A DNA stretch of 64,000 nt, from positions 32,319,755 to 32,383,754 of the forward strand of contig NC_082701.1 in NCBI RefSeq assembly GCF_949987515.2, given 5' to 3'. Of the stretch, positions 58,857 through 64,000 are shown piece by piece. The position numbers and the translations under genes were made by a program. Below the pieces are notes generated by a model. The model made no database searches, was not told where the DNA came from, and was given only the letters and a program-made list of their open reading frames with translations. Every line of letters begins with the position of its first letter. Positions within the stretch are counted from its first letter, which is position 1. This DNA is from Delphinus delphis (Eukaryota > Chordata > Mammalia > Artiodactyla > Delphinidae).

Positions 58857-59107
58857 CTTTTTATTTTTCATTGGAGTATAGTTGATTTACAGTGTTGCAT
58901 TGGTTTCAGGTGTACAGCAAACTGATTCAGTTATACATATACATATATCTATTCTTTTTCAGATTCTTTTCCCATTTAGGTTATTACAGAATATTGAGTA
59001 GAGTTCCCTCTGCTCTGCAGTAGGTCCTTGTTTGATTATCTGTTTTATAAATAGTAGTGTGTATATGTTAGTCCCAAACTCCTAATTTATCCCTCCCCAC
59101 CACTTTT
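58857..59107 (-). mobile_element. younger L1 3'UTR fragment (antisense)
   Basis: It opens at the T-rich tail ('ctttttatttttcattggag') and continues 'tatagttgatttacagtgtt', 'ggtgtacagcaaactgattc', 'gttccctctgctctgcagta'. It ends at 'tccctccccaccac', directly against a perfect hairpin. No TSD was found. Confidence 0.88.
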
Positions 59108-59151
59108 CCCTACAAAGGCTTTAATAATTTGCTATTAAAGCCTTTGTAGGG
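59108..59151. repeat. perfect 19-bp inverted repeat, 6-nt loop
   Basis: Arms 59108-59126 (ccctacaaaggctttaata) and 59133-59151 are exact complements and the loop is atttgc. It forms the 5' border of the L1 3'UTR fragment. Confidence 0.95.
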
Positions 59152-61189
59152 AGGAATTAGGGTGGCAGTTTCTAATTTGTGAGGGAACAAGATGAGAAGA
59201 GAGGTGGGGAAGGGCATCATCCAAACCAGGGTGCTGCCCACATGCACTGGAATGACTACAGCAGCATCACGTCATTGGCAGACTCCAAAGTGTGACCACT
59301 TCAAGGCCTGCTTTTGAAAAAAAGCTAGAAAATAATTCATCCAGTAGATGGAAAATAGATGCTGCACTGCACCTGTTAAAGGATACCTTCCTATCCACCC
59401 CTAACCCTGCAAAGAGCAGTAAAATCACTTTTGAAAATGTTTTCTGCTTTGGGACTACTGGGAAATGACATATCCTCTGCAAATGAGAGCTCCAGGTAGG
59501 TCACCCAAGGCAGTGAGGAGAAAATGTGGAATGAAGTTCTGGCAATTGTCCAAAGCATCAGTGTATCTGAAATAAGTCTAGTTTTGCTCTGTAAGCCATG
59601 AAACCTGGTGAGATGGGACCAAAAGGTGCAAGCATTCTTTGAGTCCAAGGAGGAAACACCTAGAAACAGACTGTAGCTCTCTTAGCTTCATTTCTCTGTT
59701 TTCAGGGAAGATGCAGGCAGAAAAGTCCAGGGGGTCTCACTCAAAACTGTTTTCTGGGTTTTAAGCTGAAATTTACACCTTTAATCTCCAAATTGTGATG
59801 GCAGCTGGCCTGGTACATTGCCCTCAGGGCCTGAAGAAGGTGTATAAAGGATGCTCTTTAAAATATTTCTGGATATCAACAAACTTTTTTTGAAAAAAGA
59901 AAACCCAAACCAAACCAAAACAAAACCCGACATGTTGATGAGTTGAGTGTAAATAAGAAGAAACAGAAGGATTCAGATTTTCTTTCAAAAACTGGCTTAA
60001 CATGAAGGGGGAGAACATCCAGGTGTCAAAATAGGCTTGAGGTTTTGCTGAACCCAGAAGTTCTGGAGAACAGTATGAGATGTTTTTGCCAAACCCTAAA
60101 TACTGCAGGGTTAAACCTTCCCTCTAACCCATTAGATAATTGCCATTTCATTTTGTGGATTTCTTAATTGTTTCTTCTCTTTTAATGCAAAAAAAATAGC
60201 CTTGTCTCAAGGTAATTTTGCTAATATTTTCATAATTAAATAATTACTTCGACCCTGAATTAAAAACTGTCCTGCTGTCTCTAGGTACAGTAGTCTGGCA
60301 GCTGTTTTAAATTTAAATAGCCCTTGAGAGCAGTCAGGTTAAGGACTCAATTTATAACCTTATAAATTAACAGAGGGAAACCTACTCCATAATGCAACAG
60401 ACAATTCTATTTATAATGCTTAATTAAGCCCCTCCAGTCACTAACAAAACCCATTTGTGACCTTTCATTTCAACCTCCCCCAAATGCAAGCAAGTCTCCT
60501 GAGATGATATGTGTTAATATGTGAATGTTGATAGAATTTGCTGGCATTATGGTCAGGTATTATATACCTGATGGTCTGGATAAATTAGCTCCTGATAGCT
60601 CACTAATCAAATGTAAGAAAATGTCAAGTTGGGCAGCATTGATGAAACCCTTTAGCAAAACCCTGGAGAGAGGAAGAAAGAAAGGAAGATGCCCATGTCT
60701 AATATTGCCTGCAAGTCCTTGCTCTGAATTTCAGAAAGTCTTGGCAACCAAGAGACAGTATCAGAATTGTATTGAAGGATGGCTGTGGGCAGCCATTCTT
60801 GGTGGCTTGATTTATTTGCTATAAATGAAGGCAGCTTCAGGCTACCTTCTCTTAGCTTAATACAGAAAACCCGAAGTGATAACCAATTCAATGCTGTTTT
60901 ACCTAAGATATTACAGAGTGGAGTTATCTGGAAAATTCCAAGTAACTCAGAAAGCTACAGGGTGTGGGTAGACTAATGTTTGTAGACATAGGAGTGTCTC
61001 CTGGGAACAGTCCCTAGAAGGAGAAAGGAAGCACGTATACTACTCGGACACTTTTGTGGCCCAAGGGAGTAGTAGGGACCTGAACACAGGAATTCTTGGA
61101 ATATGGCCTGGCATCTTGGAATATGTGTGGAGAGTCTTATCAGGTTTTAGGACCGTTCGGGGTATTTCCATATGTAGAGTCAGCATAAT
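59152..61189. other. unique sequence with a candidate conserved noncoding block
   Basis: No exon is supported. Within it, 60120-60480 lacks recognisable repeats and carries several homeodomain-type TAAT/ATTA cores, for example cataattaaataattac (60231-60247) and cttaattaag (60419-60428). This base texture is often seen in conserved developmental enhancers, but conservation cannot be shown from one sequence. Confidence 0.35.
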
Positions 61190-61385
61190 GTGATACTTAT
61201 GGCTCTGCTGCAAGTCTTTAGGCAACCCTTAATTTCATTGCTTCAGTTTTCTCATCTGCAAAATGGGAACCATACAGTACCTACCTTATAGGGTTGTTGT
61301 GAAGAATAAATAGAGTTAATACATATATAGGCTTTAAACAGTGCCTGGTGCATAGTAGGCACTATGTAAGCCTTGGCTGTTATCA
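61190..61385 (+). repeat. MIR SINE
   Basis: A well-preserved sense copy: 'cagttttctcatctgcaaaa', 'cttatagggttgttgtgaag', 'agagttaatacatatatagg', 'acagtgcctggtgcatagta'. Confidence 0.92.
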
Positions 61386-61429
61386 TCGTAGCATCTCCAT
61401 AAAATCTTCTCCTGTGGGCTCTCTCCTTT

Positions 61430-62135
61430 CCCAGTGCTGCTATAGCAGTCAGGTCAGGCTGTTGTGACCTCTCTCCTGAATAGCTTCCTAATTCATTTCC
61501 TTATTCTAAATCCATATGTCTTCCAATACATCATACACAGTGTTTGCACTTAAATCTTTGAAAAGTCTACTTCTGATCTTGTCCCTATCTTATTCAGTGG
61601 TCCGCAGAGTTCATCACGTAAACTCTAAATTCCTCATTCTACTCCTTCGTCCTAACCCTAGTTTCACTTTCTAATTACATTTCACTGCTTCTTCTCACGA
61701 ACCCTCCCCTGGAGCCACTGCAAGCTCCGTTACTCTCTTCTACTTGTTCTGGCATGTTTTTGCTTTTATACCTGTGCTCACTGTTCTCTCCACTTGGCGT
61801 TCACTTTCCTCCCAATATCTTCTGCTTCACCTCCCAGCTGTCCTTGAAAACAAGGCCTGATTGCCACTGCTACCCTGGGGCCTTTCTGATTCTGTCATTT
61901 AACCATCCCTCTTTCTTTTCTGACCTCCAATGTTGTTGTTGTTTTAGTTCTCAACCCTAGTTACCTGCTATTACAGCTATTAATTTATATGCCCCCTATT
62001 CCATATCTTAGCCTCTGAGCCCTGTAAATCAAGGCTGATTCTTTAGTGTGTCCTACTCAGTCCTGTCCTGAACCGTATGCTATGCACAGAGCAGGCCCTC
62101 TGCAAACAGGAATTAAATATTAATACTAATATTAA
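61430..62135 (+). repeat. L2 LINE 3' fragment
   Basis: Sense L2 order in decayed form: 'cagtcaggtcaggctgttgt', 'catttcactgcttcttctca', 'cctgtgctcactgttctctc', 'tgagccctgtaaatcaaggc', 'acagagcaggccctctgcaa'. Confidence 0.7.
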
Positions 62136-62769
62136 TTGGGTCTGTGACTTATTCTTAGTCACTTTATTGCTCTGTGTTTGACTGCCTATGGAAATATTTC
62201 AACTCCAAAAAGTAAATAGGATGAAAAAATACCATCAGCAGGAAAAACAAACATACAAAATGCACAATTGATCTCCAAACAATGGATTGTTTTTTAAGAA
62301 GGAGCAGTCACAAAAATATTTGGAATCCAGTACCTTTATATCTGGTTACTACAGCTGCGTTGACACTAAGAGGCTCATGAAAGCTGACCGTGAGTGATGT
62401 GCTGCTGGTTACCATGAGACAAGCATTGGTTGGCACCTCAGGGGCTCCTGGGACAGAAGGAGAAGCACAAGGATCTTAATATAGCAAATCCTTTTCAAAC
62501 AATGTTCCTGCCTCTTCAAAGGGTACCCCGAAACACACACTATGGAAACATTTGTTTGTAGAGCCTAATAGATTTTGCTTTTGAACATTTTCATTAGAAG
62601 TCTCAATGGCCTTTATTCATTGCTAGTGTGGTCTTATTTGAGCATTAGAACATCTTCTGAAGGGGTAAATAATACCAGTTAAGCCTTCTCAAATTATCTG
62701 AGAAACACAATAGGAGATTGGGCTGGACCAGTGGAGAGGAGGCCAGAAAGTGTTAGCAGGAACTGACAT
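62136..62769. other. unique sequence, nothing recognised
   Basis: No gene, RNA or repeat could be supported. Confidence 0.45.
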
Positions 62770-62965
62770 TGTAGATAGAGACTGTTACATTTCATAAAGT
62801 ACTTTCATGTAAATCATTTCGTTGGAGGCTTTTTGCAAGCCTGTTGGGTAAAAAGAACGAGTAACAGCATCCCCACTTTTAGGATGAGGAAACTGCAGCC
62901 CAAAGAGGCCAAATTACTGGTTCAAGGACACAGTGAAGACATGGCTAGGATGGAAGCCCATGGCT
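62770..62965 (-). repeat. MIR SINE (antisense)
   Basis: Reverse order with intact core: 'catttcataaagtactttca', 'aggatgaggaaactgcagcc', 'caaagaggccaaattactgg', 'ttcaaggacacagtgaagac'. Confidence 0.8.
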
Positions 62966-64000
62966 TCAGATGCCCAATTCTGGGCTCTTGCCAGCATGGA
63001 ATGCTAACTTGCCTTGCTCTCAGGCTGCTTCCAATTACATCAGGTACTATTTTTCTAAGAAAGACTGCATGGGCAAATGTCATGTCCACTAACCTCAGGT
63101 TTTAAAGGCCTTCTGATCACTCTAGGTACTTTTTTAACACCCAGAAGATGTTTTGTAATTTAGAAAAAATTTTAAAAATGGCATCAAGCCTAAAAATGTG
63201 ACTGATTCTAGTATTAATCTGTCCTAAAATGAGATACCATAGTAAATACATTTATTGAAACAATTGCTGAATATCTTTTTTAAAAAAACGTGTATCAGCA
63301 TTGCTAGAGATTGTTAATGTTAAAAGCAGCCTTTCGTTAATGTTACTTAAGTTATTTGCTTCAAGAGAAAGGATTAGGCCTAGATTTGGTACTTAGTGTA
63401 CAATACTACAGAAAACAAGAATTTCCCTGCCTTTGGTGTTTGTTTATATCACAAAGCAGAGGCGGATAATTCCTAGCCTAATAAACCCATCTTTCCCTTA
63501 TGTTTAAATTTTCAAGCCTAATTTTTAGTTTTTGTTGTTTGAATAAGATCACCTGTTGGAATAAGAGTTTAATGTTTCACAAGTGTTCAGATTTTATATG
63601 AATTTTTATATCAAGGGCGGCACTAAGCAGTACCTTCCAGTGCTAATGAGTATTATCCAGAAACAAGGCTTTTCTTAAACTAACAGAAAGAACTGGTAAA
63701 GAGAATGGAAGTGCAGACAGCAGCGTAGTTCATGGGTTGATTGTCCTTCTCTGTTGCCTGTATTAACCGAAGGTCAGTTTATATAAGCTGTATATATTAG
63801 AGAGTTGAAAACAACTTAAACTGGAGCTTGAAGCAGAAACTGGACAAATAGGCAAACAAATGGTTTTCCACCTCCACATCCACAAAATATAGGCACTTCG
63901 GGCATCAGACCATTCAAGTCATTAGGCATTAAGGTGTAGCGGGTGGAAAGTGCTAGATGAGTGTGACATGGTGGAGGGAAGCCAGCAGCACTAAAGCCTC
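62966..64000. other. unique sequence, nothing recognised
   Basis: No gene is supported. The part around 63440-63560 lacks repeats but shows nothing specific. Confidence 0.45.

Overview
The window is nuclear DNA of a whale or dolphin (Cetacea). Four copies of the tRNA-Glu-derived CHR-type SINE (its GC-rich body, long A-tail and A/B-box promoter are all legible) are the typical signature of cetacean genomes, and the ruminant-specific BovA/ART/Bov-B elements are absent. Ancient mammalian repeats (MIR, L2, hAT fossils, old L1) fill much of the rest. I find no supportable protein-coding exon of a host gene. Every long reading frame I could interpret lies in a transposon, and the others look like chance frames. 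This is an intergenic or deep-intronic stretch.

Layout. 1-9.6 kb: mostly unique AT-rich DNA with several MIRs, one hAT fossil and old L1 pieces. 9.66-10.37 kb: a well-preserved L1 3' fragment with a 17-bp target-site duplication (TSD). 10.4-24 kb: unique DNA, L2 remnants, two hAT elements of one family with 8-bp TSDs, one antisense SINE and an old L1 fragment. 24.5-43.2 kb: SINEs, MIRs, ancient repeats, a purine-rich GGAA tract, a short L1 3' end and a 1.3-kb old antisense L1. 43.88-54.99 kb: an 11.1-kb Russian-doll nest. 55.5-59.15 kb: old L1 in both orientations plus a younger L1 3' end. 59.2-64 kb: mainly unique sequence with a candidate conserved noncoding block, then MIR and L2.

The nest is the centre of interest. 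An older 5'-truncated L1 (minus strand) sits inside an ancient repeat and is bracketed by a 13-bp TSD (43877-43889 / 54974-54986). It was invaded by (i) a spliced, polyadenylated retrocopy, (ii) a near full-length younger L1 with 5'UTR, ORF1 and ORF2, and (iii) a SINE; a second SINE interrupts ORF2 of the younger L1.

The retrocopy's first about 100-250 bases align with the ANTISENSE strand of the L1 5'UTR preserved 6 kb away in the younger L1. The similarity stops at an AG|GTAGGT splice donor. Beyond it the retrocopy switches to a sequence with a retroviral-type dUTPase motif. This reads as the reverse-transcribed product of an L1 antisense-promoter transcript spliced onto an endogenous-retrovirus-derived exon, with a reading frame that crosses the junction. 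Its 5' end later became a 63-bp-arm palindrome whose loop is an inverted piece of the host L1.

A second theme is a set of short, near-perfect hairpins (7361-7406, 34761-34807, 59108-59151, 16557-16580). At least the first is an inverted copy of neighbouring MIR sequence, the pattern expected from replication template switching.
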